In this document: in pieces, positions 36,707 through 48,882 of the stretch
Layout of the letters: the number at the start of each line of letters is the position of its first letter
How positions within the stretch are numbered: position 1 is the first letter of the stretch
Assembly: GCF_001423085.1 (NCBI RefSeq)
Contig: NZ_LMNU01000012.1
Location: 380,698 to 444,697 of the forward strand
Direction of reading: 5' to 3'
Source: Methylobacterium sp. Leaf125
Lineage (GTDB): Bacteria > Pseudomonadota > Alphaproteobacteria > Rhizobiales > Beijerinckiaceae
Length of the DNA: 64,000 nt
Translations under genes and position numbers: made by a program
The notes under the pieces: model-generated
The model's input: only the letters and a program-made list of their open reading frames with translations
Database searches by the model: none
Told to the model about the DNA's origin: nothing

Positions 36707-38848
36707 ATGAACATTGGAGCAGCATCGCGTTTCCTCGCCACCCTCCTGTGCGGGACGGCGCTGGCGACGACGGCCCGGGCGCAGCCGGCGCTCCTGCCCG
36801 AGGGCACGGCCGTCACCCTCGACCAACTCAGCGTCGAGGGCGTTCGCGGGAACACGGTGGGGTACCTGACCCGCGCCACGCGCAGCGCGACGAAGACCGA
36901 CACCCCGCTCCTCGACACCCCGCAATCGGTGACCATCGTCAGCCAGGAGCAGATCCGGGACCAGAACTTCCAGAACCTCACCGACCAGCTGCGCTACGTG
37001 CCCGGCGTGATCCCGGCCCAGGGCGAGAGCAACCGCGACGAGGTCGTCATCCGCGGGCAGAAGACCAACGCGGACTTCTTCGTCAACGGCGTGCGCGACG
37101 ACGTGCAGTACTTCCGCGACCTGTACAACATCGAGCGGATCGAGGTGCTCAAGGGCCCGGATTCGCTGATTTTCGGCCGCGGCGGCGGCGGCGGCGTGAT
37201 CAACCGCGTGCTCAAGGAGGCCGACGGCCTGCGCGTGCGCCAGGTCGTGGCGGGCGTCGGCCAGTTCAACCAGAAGCGCGTGGCCCTCGATGTGGGCGAC
37301 CGGATCAGCGACAGCGTGTTCTTCCGCCTCAACGGCGTGTTCGAGGACAGCCAGACCTACCGCCAGTTCGGCGCGTTGCAGCGCTACGGCATCAACCCGA
37401 CGATGACCTTCCTGCTCGGCCCGGCGACCACGCTGAAGCTCTCCTACGAGTTCTTCCACGACGACCGCTTCCCCGATCGCGGCATCCCCTCGCAGAACGG
37501 CCGGCCGTACAACTACCGCAACAACATCCGCACCTTCTTCGGCAACCCGGACGTGAACACCACCCGGGTCGATGCCAACATCGCCACGGCGACCCTCGAC
37601 CACACGTTCGAGTCCGGCGTCCAGATGCGCAACCAGCTGCGCTTCGCCGACTACAATCGCTTCTACGCCAACACCCTGCCGGGCGCGCCGGTCAACGCCG
37701 CCGGGACCCAGGTGCCGATCACCGGCTACCGCAACGAGACCGACCGGACCAACTACTTCAGCCAGAACGACTTCACCTACAAGTTCCTCACCGGTGACGT
37801 GAAGCACACCCTGCTGGCCGGCTTCGAGCTCGGCTACCAGGAAGGCCTCGCCTTCCGCCAGACCGCGTTCTTCAACACCGGCAGCAGCCTCGTCACCAGC
37901 GTGGTGGTGAATCCGATGGCGCCGATCACCCGCGCGCCGGTGACCTTCCGCAACAACGGCACCACGGACGCCAACTTCCGCTACGACCTCGGCCTGGCCG
38001 CGGCCTATGCCCAGGACCAGATCGACCTGAACGAGTACGTGCAGATCGTCGGCGGCCTGCGCTACGACTACTTCGACTTCTCCTCGCAGGGCCGCGTCAC
38101 CGGCCTGACCAACGAACGGGTCGACAACCTCGTCTCGCCGCGCGCCGGCATCGTGATCAAGCCGCTGGCGAACCTCGCCTTCTACGGCAGCTACAGCGTC
38201 TCCTACCTGCCGTCCTCGGGCGACCAGATCGGCAGCTTCACGCCGGGCCTCGCCATCGCCAAGCCGGAGGGCTTCCAGAACCTCGAAGTGGGCGTGAAGG
38301 TCGACGTCACCCCGACCTTCCAGGTCACCGGCGCCCTGTACAATCTCGACCGCACCAACCAGCGCCTGGCCGACCCGAACAATGCCGGCTTCTTCATCCT
38401 GTCGGGCCGGACCAACACGCAGGGCGCCGAGATCGGTGCCAACGGCTATCTCACCGACTGGTGGCAGATCGCCGGCGGCTACGCCTTCACCGATGCGCGG
38501 ATCGACAGCGCCGTGTCGACGACCATCGTGAAGGGCAACACCGTCGGGCTGGTGCCGTTCAACAGCGTCTCGCTCTGGAACAAGTTCGACATCACGCCCG
38601 AATTCGGCCTTGGCATCGGGGTGATCCACCAGACCCACACCTTCGCCACCTCCGACGACACCGTGCGGCTGCCCAGCTACACGCGCTTCGACCTGGGGCT
38701 GTTCTATCAGGTCAGCGAGTCGGTCCGGGCGCAGGTGAACATCGAGAACCTGTTCGACCGGCGCTACATCTACACCGCCGACAACAACCAGAACATCACG
38801 CCGGGCGCGCCGCGCACGATCCGGGCGCAGATCATCGCGAAGTTCTGA
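36707..38848 (+). CDS. TonB-dependent siderophore receptor, tandem paralogue
   Basis: A 713-residue outer-membrane receptor similar along its whole length to the upstream one (shared NADFFVNG-RDDVQYFRDLYN, GRGGGGGVINRVLKEADG, SYSVSYLPSSGDQ and NAGFFI segments). The signal peptide ends in TTARA before QPALLPEG. DTPQSVTIVSQEQIRDQ marks the plug domain, and the protein ends in Phe (RAQIIAKF). Differences are concentrated in the extracellular-loop portions, as expected if the two recognise different siderophores. No TonB, ExbBD or siderophore ABC transporter is in the window. Confidence 0.93.
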   Translation: MNIGAASRFLATLLCGTALATTARAQPALLPEGTAVTLDQLSVEGVRGNTVGYLTRATRSATKTDTPLLDTPQSVTIVSQEQIRDQNFQNLTDQLRYVPGVIPAQGESNRDEVVIRGQKTNADFFVNGVRDDVQYFRDLYNIERIEVLKGPDSLIFGRGGGGGVINRVLKEADGLRVRQVVAGVGQFNQKRVALDVGDRISDSVFFRLNGVFEDSQTYRQFGALQRYGINPTMTFLLGPATTLKLSYEFFHDDRFPDRGIPSQNGRPYNYRNNIRTFFGNPDVNTTRVDANIATATLDHTFESGVQMRNQLRFADYNRFYANTLPGAPVNAAGTQVPITGYRNETDRTNYFSQNDFTYKFLTGDVKHTLLAGFELGYQEGLAFRQTAFFNTGSSLVTSVVVNPMAPITRAPVTFRNNGTTDANFRYDLGLAAAYAQDQIDLNEYVQIVGGLRYDYFDFSSQGRVTGLTNERVDNLVSPRAGIVIKPLANLAFYGSYSVSYLPSSGDQIGSFTPGLAIAKPEGFQNLEVGVKVDVTPTFQVTGALYNLDRTNQRLADPNNAGFFILSGRTNTQGAEIGANGYLTDWWQIAGGYAFTDARIDSAVSTTIVKGNTVGLVPFNSVSLWNKFDITPEFGLGIGVIHQTHTFATSDDTVRLPSYTRFDLGLFYQVSESVRAQVNIENLFDRRYIYTADNNQNITPGAPRTIRAQIIAKF

Positions 38849-38930
38849 TCCACACCAAACTCTGATCCCGGCCAAGTTTCGACGCCGGTTCAGATCGGAG
38901 AAGCGGACCGCGGCGGTGCGGGCGGGTGGG

Positions 38931-39677
38931 TTACTCCACCCGCTGCCAGCCGGGGCCCATCAGGCGTTCCTGCGGGGTGAAGCGGGCCTTGTAATCCATC
39001 TTCCGCGAGCCCTCGACCCAGTAGCCGAGATAGAGATAGGGCAGGCCGAGATCGGCGGCGCGGCGGATGTGGTCGAGGATCATGTAGGTGCCGAGCGAGC
39101 GGTGCGCCTCGGCCGGATCGTAGAACGAGTAGACCATCGACAGGCCGTCCGCGAGGACGTCGGTCAGGCAGAGGGCGACGGTCGGCCCGGTGCCGCGCCC
39201 GTTGATCGCGGTGTCGGGTCCGCGCCGTCGATAGCTCACCAAGTGGGTGTCGACGTGGCTGTCCTCGATCATCATGGCGTAGTCGAGCACGGTCATGTCG
39301 ACCATGCCGCCGTCGCCGTGGCGGGCGTCGAGGTAGCGCCGGAACAGGGCGTACTGCTCGGAGGCCGGGCGGTTGGGCTCCGGAGCGCCCACGAGGTCGG
39401 CGTTGCGCTGGAGGATGCGGCGCTGGCTGGCCGAGGGCCGGAAATCGGACACCACCACCCGCACCGAGATGCAGGCCCGGCAGGATTCGCAGGCCGGCCG
39501 GTAGGCGATGGTCTGCGAGCGGCGAAAGCCGCCCTGCGTCAGGATCTCGTTGAGGTCGCGGGCGCGGCGCCCGACCAGGTGTGTAAAGACCTTCCGCTCC
39601 TCCTGCCCAGGCAGGTAGGGGCACGGGGAGGGCGCCGTGAGGTAGAATTGCGGGGTGTCCCGGGAATGGCTCGTCAC
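38931..39677 (-). CDS. bpt: Aspartate/glutamate leucyltransferase (arginyl-tRNA-protein transferase family)
   Basis: Attaches leucine from Leu-tRNA to N-terminal Asp or Glu, marking proteins for ClpS/ClpAP degradation. N-terminal [28 protein letters not shown] is diagnostic, as are the [13 protein letters not shown] cysteine pair and [18 protein letters not shown] with [16 protein letters not shown]. The start is placed at a GTG at 39677 ([11 protein letters not shown]), giving 248 residues, the family norm. An upstream extension to 39782 is unconserved. Confidence 0.92.
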   Translation of the reverse strand: MTSHSRDTPQFYLTAPSPCPYLPGQEERKVFTHLVGRRARDLNEILTQGGFRRSQTIAYRPACESCRACISVRVVVSDFRPSASQRRILQRNADLVGAPEPNRPASEQYALFRRYLDARHGDGGMVDMTVLDYAMMIEDSHVDTHLVSYRRRGPDTAINGRGTGPTVALCLTDVLADGLSMVYSFYDPAEAHRSLGTYMILDHIRRAADLGLPYLYLGYWVEGSRKMDYKARFTPQERLMGPGWQRVE

Positions 39678-39907
39678 GCTTGTCTGTCGCTCGCCGCGCG
39701 CCGGGTGCGCACAGCGCACCCCGAGACTTGAGTGTATCCGCAACGCGGGCCGGCTCAACACCCTCCCGGGGTTCCGCGACAATTTCGTGCGAAACCGTGC
39801 GTCTGAATCTTGGCGCCTCGAACGTGGCGCCGGAAACTTCCCTCGTCTTGTTCAGCCGCGAACGGCCGCGTCGACGGTGACTTTCGGTGACGGCGAAGGC
39901 GACCGCG

Positions 39908-40396
39908 TCAGCCGGCCCGCACCACCGCGAGGCCGAGGAGCAGGTCGTGGCCGAGGCGACGGTCGGCCCGCACCAGGCCGATGCCGACATCGAGCATCCA
40001 GAGCAGGAAGGCCGAGGCCACGGCCACGTAGAACAGCAGCGCGTGGATCGCGGCGGTGAGGTAGTCGACGCGGGCGCCGCTCTCCGGCGCGACCACGCGC
40101 AGGCCCATCATCCGCATGCCCCAGGTGCTCTGGCCCCGGCCGCCGACCGTGATCGCGCTGTAGAGGATGCCGCTGGCCGGCAGGATCGCGAACAGGGTCC
40201 AGCCCAGCCCGAAGGTGAGGGCGCCGATCACCGTGATCACCAGGGTGAGCAGGGCGGTGAACCCGAAGATGAACAGGATGTCGAGGAGGTAGGCCATGAA
40301 GCGCGCGCCCAGGCTGCCCCGGACATGGGGCACCGGGAACTGGGGGGCGTAGCCGGTCTGGAAGCGATCGGCGTAGGGGCTTTGCGTCTCGCGCAT
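39908..40396 (-). CDS. RDD-family membrane protein
   Basis: A 162-residue protein with three hydrophobic segments. The RDD hallmark is seen in GSLGARFMAYLLDILFI (Arg and Asp in the first helix), GGRGQSTWGMRMMGLRVV before the next segment, and DRRLGHDLLLGLAVV at the end. RDD proteins are implicated in ion or solute transport in some species, but the function of this one is not evident. It lies in a run of minus-strand genes with bpt downstream and the lipoprotein upstream. Confidence 0.8.
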   Translation of the reverse strand: MRETQSPYADRFQTGYAPQFPVPHVRGSLGARFMAYLLDILFIFGFTALLTLVITVIGALTFGLGWTLFAILPASGILYSAITVGGRGQSTWGMRMMGLRVVAPESGARVDYLTAAIHALLFYVAVASAFLLWMLDVGIGLVRADRRLGHDLLLGLAVVRAG

Positions 40397-40509
40397 GGGG
40401 CGCTCCTGGATCGCGCTCGCGGACGGAGCGGCGACGTTCTGAGCGGAGAGATGGGCGTGCGCCCGACGAGACTCAAGCCGGCACCGCGAGATCGACGCGT
40501 CCGCCCAAC

Positions 40510-43388
<2,879 letters not shown>

Positions 43389-43413
43389 TCCCAGTCATGA
43401 GAAGAGGTCCGGC

Positions 43414-43881
43414 GTGCGCGGATTGACGAAGGTCCCTGGCTCCCGCGAGATCCGCGGACGCAATCAGGACGCCGGTGCCGACCGGATCGAGCGTGCGCCC
43501 CAGGTGCCACAGACCGGCTGGGACGTGGTGCTGGTCTGGTTCATGCGCCTCACCGCCCTGTTCTGGCTGGCGAAGGCCGTCGCCACCTGGGCCGGCATCC
43601 TCGACATCCTGCCCGGCGGGCGCCCCTTCGAATCGGAGACGCTCGGGCGCCAGAGCGTGATCGTCTACTTCGCGGTGATCGACCCGATGGCGGCGGTCGG
43701 TCTCTGGCTCACCAGCGCCTGGGGCGGCGTGGTCTGGCTGCTGGCCGCCACCAGCGCGCTCACGCTCGCGGTCCTGACCCCGCAGCTGCTGCCAATAGCC
43801 CCCGTATACCTGGCAATACAGGCGGGAATTATTGCGTTGTATTTTATCTTGTCTTTCCTGGCCGCGCGGGAAATCCGGTAA
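43414..43881 (+). CDS. DUF6163-type membrane protein
   Basis: A 155-residue integral membrane protein with about four hydrophobic helices (MRLTALFWLAKAVATWAGI, YFAVIDPMAAVGLWLTS, GVVWLLAATSALTLAVL, VYLAIQAGIIALYFILSFLAA). The family is assigned because, as I recall it, such proteins sit immediately upstream of the MarR regulator ldtR in Rhizobiales, as here. The start is a GTG with AGAGG six bases upstream. It may take part in the cell-wall or osmotic programme controlled by LdtR, which is inference. Confidence 0.65.
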   Translation: MRGLTKVPGSREIRGRNQDAGADRIERAPQVPQTGWDVVLVWFMRLTALFWLAKAVATWAGILDILPGGRPFESETLGRQSVIVYFAVIDPMAAVGLWLTSAWGGVVWLLAATSALTLAVLTPQLLPIAPVYLAIQAGIIALYFILSFLAAREIR

Positions 43882-43912
43882 ACGCCGGGTTACGACGTTC
43901 GCTTCATCTTGC

Positions 43913-43932
43913 ATTTACCGAGAGAGGTAAAT
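43913..43932. promoter_or_regulatory. Perfect inverted repeat upstream of ldtR
   Basis: ATTTACC and GGTAAAT flank the 6-base centre GAGAGA, about 115 bases before the ldtR start. A 20-bp palindrome of this size suits a dimeric MarR regulator, so autoregulation by LdtR is a reasonable guess. Confidence 0.5.
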
Positions 43933-44045
43933 CGCAAATTCATCCTATCGCTTAAACCGTCTTTCATCTGGGACTTCTAGGTTGGCTTCATAAGCGGTGG
44001 CGAAGAACACCGGCCCTGAAACACAGAAACCTGAAGAGGCCCATG

Positions 44046-44558
44046 ATGAAGTCCCAGGCTGCAAAGGTTAGCAAGACCGAAACCGCTCCCGAGGCCGCTC
44101 CGGCACATGGCTCGTATCTTGAGGCCCTGCACCTCGTCGAGCGCCTGCACCGCCGCCTCCTCGACGTGATCAAGGACGAATTCGAGCGCCGCGACCGCGA
44201 GGACGTCAACAGCGTCCAGGCCCTGTTGCTCTACAACATCGGCGACAAGGAGCTCACCGCGAGCGAGCTGCGCACCAAGGGCTACTATCTCGGCTCGAAC
44301 GTGTCCTACAACGTCAAGAAGCTCGTCGAGGCAGGCTACCTCCACCACGCCCGGTCGAAGACCGACCGCCGCTCGGTCCGCATCAGCCTCACCGACAAGG
44401 GCCGTCAGGTCCACGACATCATCCAGAGCCTGTACGACAAGCACGCCCGCACCATCCAGCCGATCGGCGGGATCTCGGACGACGATTTCGGTCGCCTCAA
44501 CACCGCGCTCAGCCGCCTGGAGCGCTTCTGGACCGACCAGATCCGCTACCGCCTCTAG
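44046..44558 (+). CDS. ldtR: MarR-family transcriptional regulator LdtR
   Basis: A 170-residue winged-helix regulator. The sequence SYLEALHLVERLHRRLLDVIKDEFERRDREDVNSVQALLLYNIG, then LTASELRTKGYYLGSNVSYNVKKLVEAGYL and RSVRISLTDKGRQVHDII, fits LdtR, which controls an L,D-transpeptidase and stress tolerance in Rhizobiales. The ATG at 44046 is preferred because GAAGAGG then has normal spacing; 44043 is also an ATG. A hairpin terminator follows and a palindrome precedes it. Confidence 0.88.
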   Translation: MKSQAAKVSKTETAPEAAPAHGSYLEALHLVERLHRRLLDVIKDEFERRDREDVNSVQALLLYNIGDKELTASELRTKGYYLGSNVSYNVKKLVEAGYLHHARSKTDRRSVRISLTDKGRQVHDIIQSLYDKHARTIQPIGGISDDDFGRLNTALSRLERFWTDQIRYRL

Positions 44559-44585
44559 GACCGGATCGCGCGATCGCAGCATCGC

Positions 44586-44609
44586 ACAAGCCCGGCTCGC
44601 CGGGCTTGT
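44586..44609 (+). terminator. Intrinsic terminator after ldtR
   Basis: ACAAGCCCGGC and GCCGGGCTTGT form an 11-bp inverted repeat 27 bases after the ldtR stop, followed by TCGCGTTCC. It is convergent with the PsiE-like gene and may serve both. Confidence 0.7.
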
Positions 44610-44646
44610 TCGCGTTCCGGGGTCCCCGTGAGGGCGTCCCGCTCCG

Positions 44647-45177
44647 TCAGGAGCCCGCGTGCTCGGCCGATTCCTCGCCCGCCGGCTTGCCGTCGTCCCG
44701 GGCACGGTGGAGCATGAAGATCGCGAACACCATCGTGAGGATCAGGCCGGCGAGGACGCCGAGCTCGATCATCGAGGCCTGGAACAACGCCTGCTTCTCC
44801 GGCGACCAGTCCTTGGCGTGGGTGATCTCCGACGATTGCAGGGTGATGACCAGAACCCGTCGGATCGAGGCGATCAGGCCGACGATGAGGAACGGCTCGC
44901 AGGTGAGCTTGCCCGAGCGCATCGACACCCGCACCGTGTGCAGGATCTCGATCAGCATCAGCAGGAACAGCAGCCGGTCCACCACCTCGAGGATCTGGTC
45001 GGCCCCGCCCAGGTGGCGCAGGGCTTCCCAGGTCAGCGCGGTGGCGTCGACCAGGGCGACGAGGGCCGTGAGGGCGAGGAGCACGCCGAGGGCCGCGTAG
45101 ATCGCGTGCTCGGTGTGCAGGAAGACGAAGCTCGCCGCACGCGTGAGCCGGCCCTGATCGTCCCGGTCGTCGGACAT
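44647..45177 (-). CDS. PsiE-like (phosphate-starvation-inducible E family) membrane protein
   Basis: A 176-residue protein with four predicted membrane helices (AIYAALGVLLALTALVALVDA, VVDRLLFLLMLIEILHTV, EPFLIVGLIASIRRVLVITL, IELGVLAGLILTMVFAIFML). The segment CEPFLIVGLIASIRRVLVIT is the characteristic PsiE core. The molecular function is unknown. Short charged termini face the cytoplasm. It is convergent to ldtR. Confidence 0.75.
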   Translation of the reverse strand: MSDDRDDQGRLTRAASFVFLHTEHAIYAALGVLLALTALVALVDATALTWEALRHLGGADQILEVVDRLLFLLMLIEILHTVRVSMRSGKLTCEPFLIVGLIASIRRVLVITLQSSEITHAKDWSPEKQALFQASMIELGVLAGLILTMVFAIFMLHRARDDGKPAGEESAEHAGS

Positions 45178-45339
45178 GACGCGCTCCCCCCTCTGTCGGG
45201 TCGATCAGACAGGATCGACGGGCGGGCGTCCAGCGCGGCCACGCTCCGGGACCGGCCCGGGCGGAGCGCCCGCGACGGCCGGGGCGTTCACGACCGCGTC
45301 AGCGCCGCAGCATCGACGGTCGCAGCGGCGCAGGCCGGC

Positions 45340-47619
45340 TCACAGCATGTCCTCGACCCGGATCGGCAGCGACCGGATCCGGCGGCCCGTGGCGTGGAAC
45401 ACCGCATTGGCGATGGCGGCGTTGACGCCGATGATTCCGAGCTCGCCGAGACCCTTCAGGCCGAGGGGATTCACGGCGTGGTCCGGGTCCGGCACGAGAA
45501 GCGCCTCGACCTCCGGCGCATCGGCCGCGGTGGCGACGAGGTACTCGGCCAGGTCCGCGTTCCGGTAGTGGCCGCGGTCGAGGATCGTCTCCTCGAGAAG
45601 CGCCGAGCCGAGGCCCCAGATCATCCCGCCGGTGAGCTGGCTCCGGGCGGTCAGCGGATTGAGGACCCGGCCGGCCGCGAAGGCGCCGAGGAGCCGCGGC
45701 ACCCGGATCTCGCCGGTTTCGTCGTGAACCCGCACCCGCGCGAACTGCGCCCCGAAGGCCCAGGACAGGGCCTTGCTGCCGGCCCCCGTGCCGAGGGCCA
45801 TCTTGCCCGCCTCGATCGCCTCCAGGGCTTCCGGCCCCGACCCCTCGGGGGTGAAGGCCGCCACGGTCTCGATCCCGTTCGAATCGAGGCTGGCAACGAG
45901 CGCCCGCAGCGGACAGGCCCGCCCGTCCGGCGCGACGAGACCGCCCGCCTGCAGGCGCAGCGTCGCGGGATCCGCCCCGGCCAGGGCACCGGATGCGATG
46001 GCGGCGGAGGCCAGGCGCGCCCGAAGGGTCTCGCAAGCCTGGGCCAGGGTGTGGAGCAGGCTGGTCGTGGTGGAGGAGCCGCCCGAGAGCCCCGCCGCCG
46101 GCAGCGCCGTATCGCCCAGGCGGACCGTGACGGCCTCGGGCGCGGTGCCGAGCCACTCGGCGGCCCCGAGGGCGAGCAGCGTCGTGATCCCGTTGCCGAT
46201 CTCGTGGTGGGCGGTGGCGACGGTGACGCGGCCATCGGCCGTGAGGTGGATCCGCAGGGTGGCGGGGGAGATCTTCACCGGCCGGGCCGAGGCGGCGCAG
46301 CCGAATCCGATCCGCCACGGGCCGTCGCGCATCCGCCCCGGTTCCGGATCGCGGGTCGCCCAGCCGAAGGCTTCCGCCCCGGCATCGAAGCAGGCCATCA
46401 GCGGGCGCGAGGAGAACGGCTTGCCGGAGATCGGATCGGTGGCCGTGTCGTTGCGCCGGCGCAGGGCGATGGGGTCGATCCCGAGGGCGACCGCCATCTC
46501 GTCGACGGCGCTCTCCAGGGCGAAGAGGTAGGGCACCTCGGGCGGCGCCCGCATCGGCCCCGGGGTGTTGCGGTCGACCCGCACGGCACGCTCGTCGGTG
46601 CGGACGGCCGGGCAGGCATAGAGGCTCGCGGTGACGTCGGTGCCCTCCATGGCGAAGGGATCGAAGCGCGAGGCGATGACCGCGGCCTCGTGCACGAGGG
46701 CGGTGAAGCGCCCGTCCGCGCGCGCGCCGAGGCGGATGTCGTGCCGGGTCTCGGGCCGATAATTGGCGATGGTGAAACCGTCCCGCCGGCTCGCGACCAG
46801 GGAGACCGGCCGACCGAGGGCGCGGGCCGCCAGGGCGACCGGCGCCGTGTACTGCGCCAGGGCGAGCTTCGCGCCGAAATGGCCGCCGATCAGGCCCGAG
46901 ACCACCCGGATGTCGGCCGGGTCGAGGCCGAGCTGCGCGGCGAGGCCGTGCCGGACCGCGCCGATGTAGCGCGACGGCTCGTGGACGGTGAGGCGCGGGC
47001 CGTCCCAGGCGCAGGTGGTCGTGAACAGTTCGATCGGGTTGTGGTGCTGGATCGGCGTGGCGTAGTGCGCGGCCACGGTGACGTCCGCCCGCGCCAGGGC
47101 CGCGTCGGCGTCGCCGATCCGAGGGTCGTGGTGCTCCGGCTTCAGGTCGGCCAGGCGCACGACCTCCGCCCGCGGCGCATCGAATCCGTCGGCGAAGGCC
47201 TCGGCCGCGTAGTGAACCCGGGTGCAGGCCGCCGCGGCGCGGGCTGCCTCGACGGTCTCCGCCACCACCAGGGCGACGATCTGACCGGCATACGCCACCA
47301 TGTCCGAGCCCAGGGGCAGGTGACTGCTATTGGCGTAGCCCCCGGCCATGAGGTGCTTCACCGGCCGGATCGCGCCGGCGAAATCCCGATGGGTGAAGAT
47401 GCGCAGGCAGCCCGGGACCGCCTGCGCCGCCGCGAGGTCGAAGCCGGTGATCCGTCCGCGCGGAATGGGGCTGGTGACCAGAGCGGCGTGGGCGAGGCCC
47501 GGCAGGCGGGTGTCCGAAGCATAGACGGCCGTGCCCGTGACCTTGGCGCCCCCCTCGACACGCGGATGCGGATGCCCCAGCCAGATCGGGCGATCGGGCA
47601 GGTCGGTCGGTCTCGCCAT
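45340..47619 (-). CDS. Xanthine dehydrogenase-family molybdenum-binding subunit (PaoC/YagR-like), orphan
   Basis: Large subunit of a molybdenum hydroxylase, using molybdopterin to oxidise aldehydes or heterocycles. 759 residues with PRVEGGAKVTGTAVYASD at the N terminus, HNPIELFTTTCAWDG, GGHFGAKLALAQYTAPVALAA, NTPGPMRAPPEVPYLFALES and the catalytic-Glu motif GLGELGIIGVNAAIANAVFHATG near the C terminus. The [2Fe-2S] and FAD subunits that normally precede it (paoA, paoB) are not in the neighbourhood, nor is a maturation protein. It therefore works with distant partners or is not functional. The gene itself looks intact. Confidence 0.9.
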   Translation of the reverse strand: MARPTDLPDRPIWLGHPHPRVEGGAKVTGTAVYASDTRLPGLAHAALVTSPIPRGRITGFDLAAAQAVPGCLRIFTHRDFAGAIRPVKHLMAGGYANSSHLPLGSDMVAYAGQIVALVVAETVEAARAAAACTRVHYAAEAFADGFDAPRAEVVRLADLKPEHHDPRIGDADAALARADVTVAAHYATPIQHHNPIELFTTTCAWDGPRLTVHEPSRYIGAVRHGLAAQLGLDPADIRVVSGLIGGHFGAKLALAQYTAPVALAARALGRPVSLVASRRDGFTIANYRPETRHDIRLGARADGRFTALVHEAAVIASRFDPFAMEGTDVTASLYACPAVRTDERAVRVDRNTPGPMRAPPEVPYLFALESAVDEMAVALGIDPIALRRRNDTATDPISGKPFSSRPLMACFDAGAEAFGWATRDPEPGRMRDGPWRIGFGCAASARPVKISPATLRIHLTADGRVTVATAHHEIGNGITTLLALGAAEWLGTAPEAVTVRLGDTALPAAGLSGGSSTTTSLLHTLAQACETLRARLASAAIASGALAGADPATLRLQAGGLVAPDGRACPLRALVASLDSNGIETVAAFTPEGSGPEALEAIEAGKMALGTGAGSKALSWAFGAQFARVRVHDETGEIRVPRLLGAFAAGRVLNPLTARSQLTGGMIWGLGSALLEETILDRGHYRNADLAEYLVATAADAPEVEALLVPDPDHAVNPLGLKGLGELGIIGVNAAIANAVFHATGRRIRSLPIRVEDML

Positions 47620-47726
47620 CGGGCTCTCCTCGCCTCACGGCAGGAGTAACCGCAGGGCCGGGCCGGGCGATCCGGCCGCGACCGCGAGTCGCTCAAGCGC
47701 CCGCGGTGCGGTGCGACGGCCGGCCC

Positions 47727-48650
47727 TCAGGCCAGGAAGGGACGCAGGTGGTTCAGCACCAGCTCGGGGGCTTCCTCCTGCAGCAGATGCCCGCAGGGGA
47801 GGGCGTGCCCCTCCACCCGGTCGGCCTTCCCGCGCCAGGTGGCGGCGACGTCGTAGAGTTCGCCGACCGTGCCTCGCGCACCCCAGAGGGCGAGGAGCGG
47901 CGCCGTGACCCGGCGTCCGGCCGCGTCGTCCGCGGCATCGTGGTCGAGGTCGATGCCGGCCGCGGCGCGGTAATCCTCGCAGATCGCATGGATGCTGCCG
48001 GGCGCCTGGTAGCAGCGCAGGTATTCCCGGATCATCGCCTCGCTCGGAATCCCGGGCGTCCGGCTCTGGCCGGCGAGGTGGTGACGCAGATAGGCCTCCG
48101 GATCGGCGCCGATCATCCGCTCCGGCAGGGGGGCGGGCTGGATCAGGAAGAACCACCAGAAGTAGCGGGTCGCGAAGGCGCGGTCGGTCCGGGCGTACAT
48201 CGTCTGCGTCGGTGCGATGTCGAGGACGGCGAGGCGGTCCACCGCGGCGGGGTGGTCGAGGGCCAGGCGATGCGCGACCCGGCCGCCGCGGTCATGTCCG
48301 ACGACCGCGAAGCGCGCGTAGCCGAAGGCCCGCATCAGCGCGATCGCATCGGCCGCCATGGCCCGCTTGGCGTAGGGGGCATGATCGGCCGCCGAGTCCG
48401 GGCGCTCGGAATCGCCGTAGCCCCGCAGGTCGGGGGCCACGACGGGATGGCCCAAGTCACGCAGCCGGGGCGCGACAGCGTGCCAGGTGGCGTGAGTCTG
48501 GGGATGACCGTGCAGCAGCAGGACCGGGAGACGGTGCCCGCCCGGCGACAGGGCGACCCGAAGGCGCAGGTCGGGCAGCGTCGCGTCGGCGAGGTCGAAG
48601 CCCGGCAGGAACGGACATGGCCCACGGCTGAGGAAGTCGATCGGCGGCAT
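47727..48650 (-). CDS. Alpha/beta hydrolase, fluoroacetate/haloacetate dehalogenase-like
   Basis: Hydrolytic dehalogenase family. The oxyanion segment is LLLHGHPQTHATWH. The nucleophile lies in VVGHDRGGRVAHRLALDHP, with Asp plus both arginines (DRxxR) expected to bind the substrate carboxylate. The acid Asp follows in LAVLDIAPTQTMY, and the catalytic His is in PCGHLLQEEAPE. Where fluoroacetate dehalogenase has a His-Trp pair (YHWSFLAQPAP) this protein reads FWWFFLIQPAP, so the halide-stabilising His is replaced by Trp. It may therefore be a chloroacetate or other dehalogenase. The start MPPIDF at 48650 gives 307 residues. Confidence 0.8.
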   Translation of the reverse strand: MPPIDFLSRGPCPFLPGFDLADATLPDLRLRVALSPGGHRLPVLLLHGHPQTHATWHAVAPRLRDLGHPVVAPDLRGYGDSERPDSAADHAPYAKRAMAADAIALMRAFGYARFAVVGHDRGGRVAHRLALDHPAAVDRLAVLDIAPTQTMYARTDRAFATRYFWWFFLIQPAPLPERMIGADPEAYLRHHLAGQSRTPGIPSEAMIREYLRCYQAPGSIHAICEDYRAAAGIDLDHDAADDAAGRRVTAPLLALWGARGTVGELYDVAATWRGKADRVEGHALPCGHLLQEEAPELVLNHLRPFLA

Positions 48651-48882
48651 GGTGTCCCCGGAAACGTCACTGAGAAGGTGGGCCCGCCCCGGCACGGAAC
48701 CGGTTCCGAAGCGCCGGCGGGTGTCCGGCACCGCGCGCGACGCCGCGGTGCCAGGCAGCGGGACGCCCCGTGGCGCGGATGCCGCGGGCTGCGTGCGTCG
48801 ACGAGTCTGCCGCGCTCTGGCCCGGCCGGCAATTGGGCCCGCTCGGCAATCGGGCGCGGCCGGGTCGGCGCGATCGCGCGCC

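Noticed and set aside
34199..38875. Two minus-strand frames of over 700 codons opposite the TonB receptors
   Set aside because: Composition is typical of antisense shadow, while the plus strand carries complete receptors with signal peptides, plug motifs and terminal Phe.
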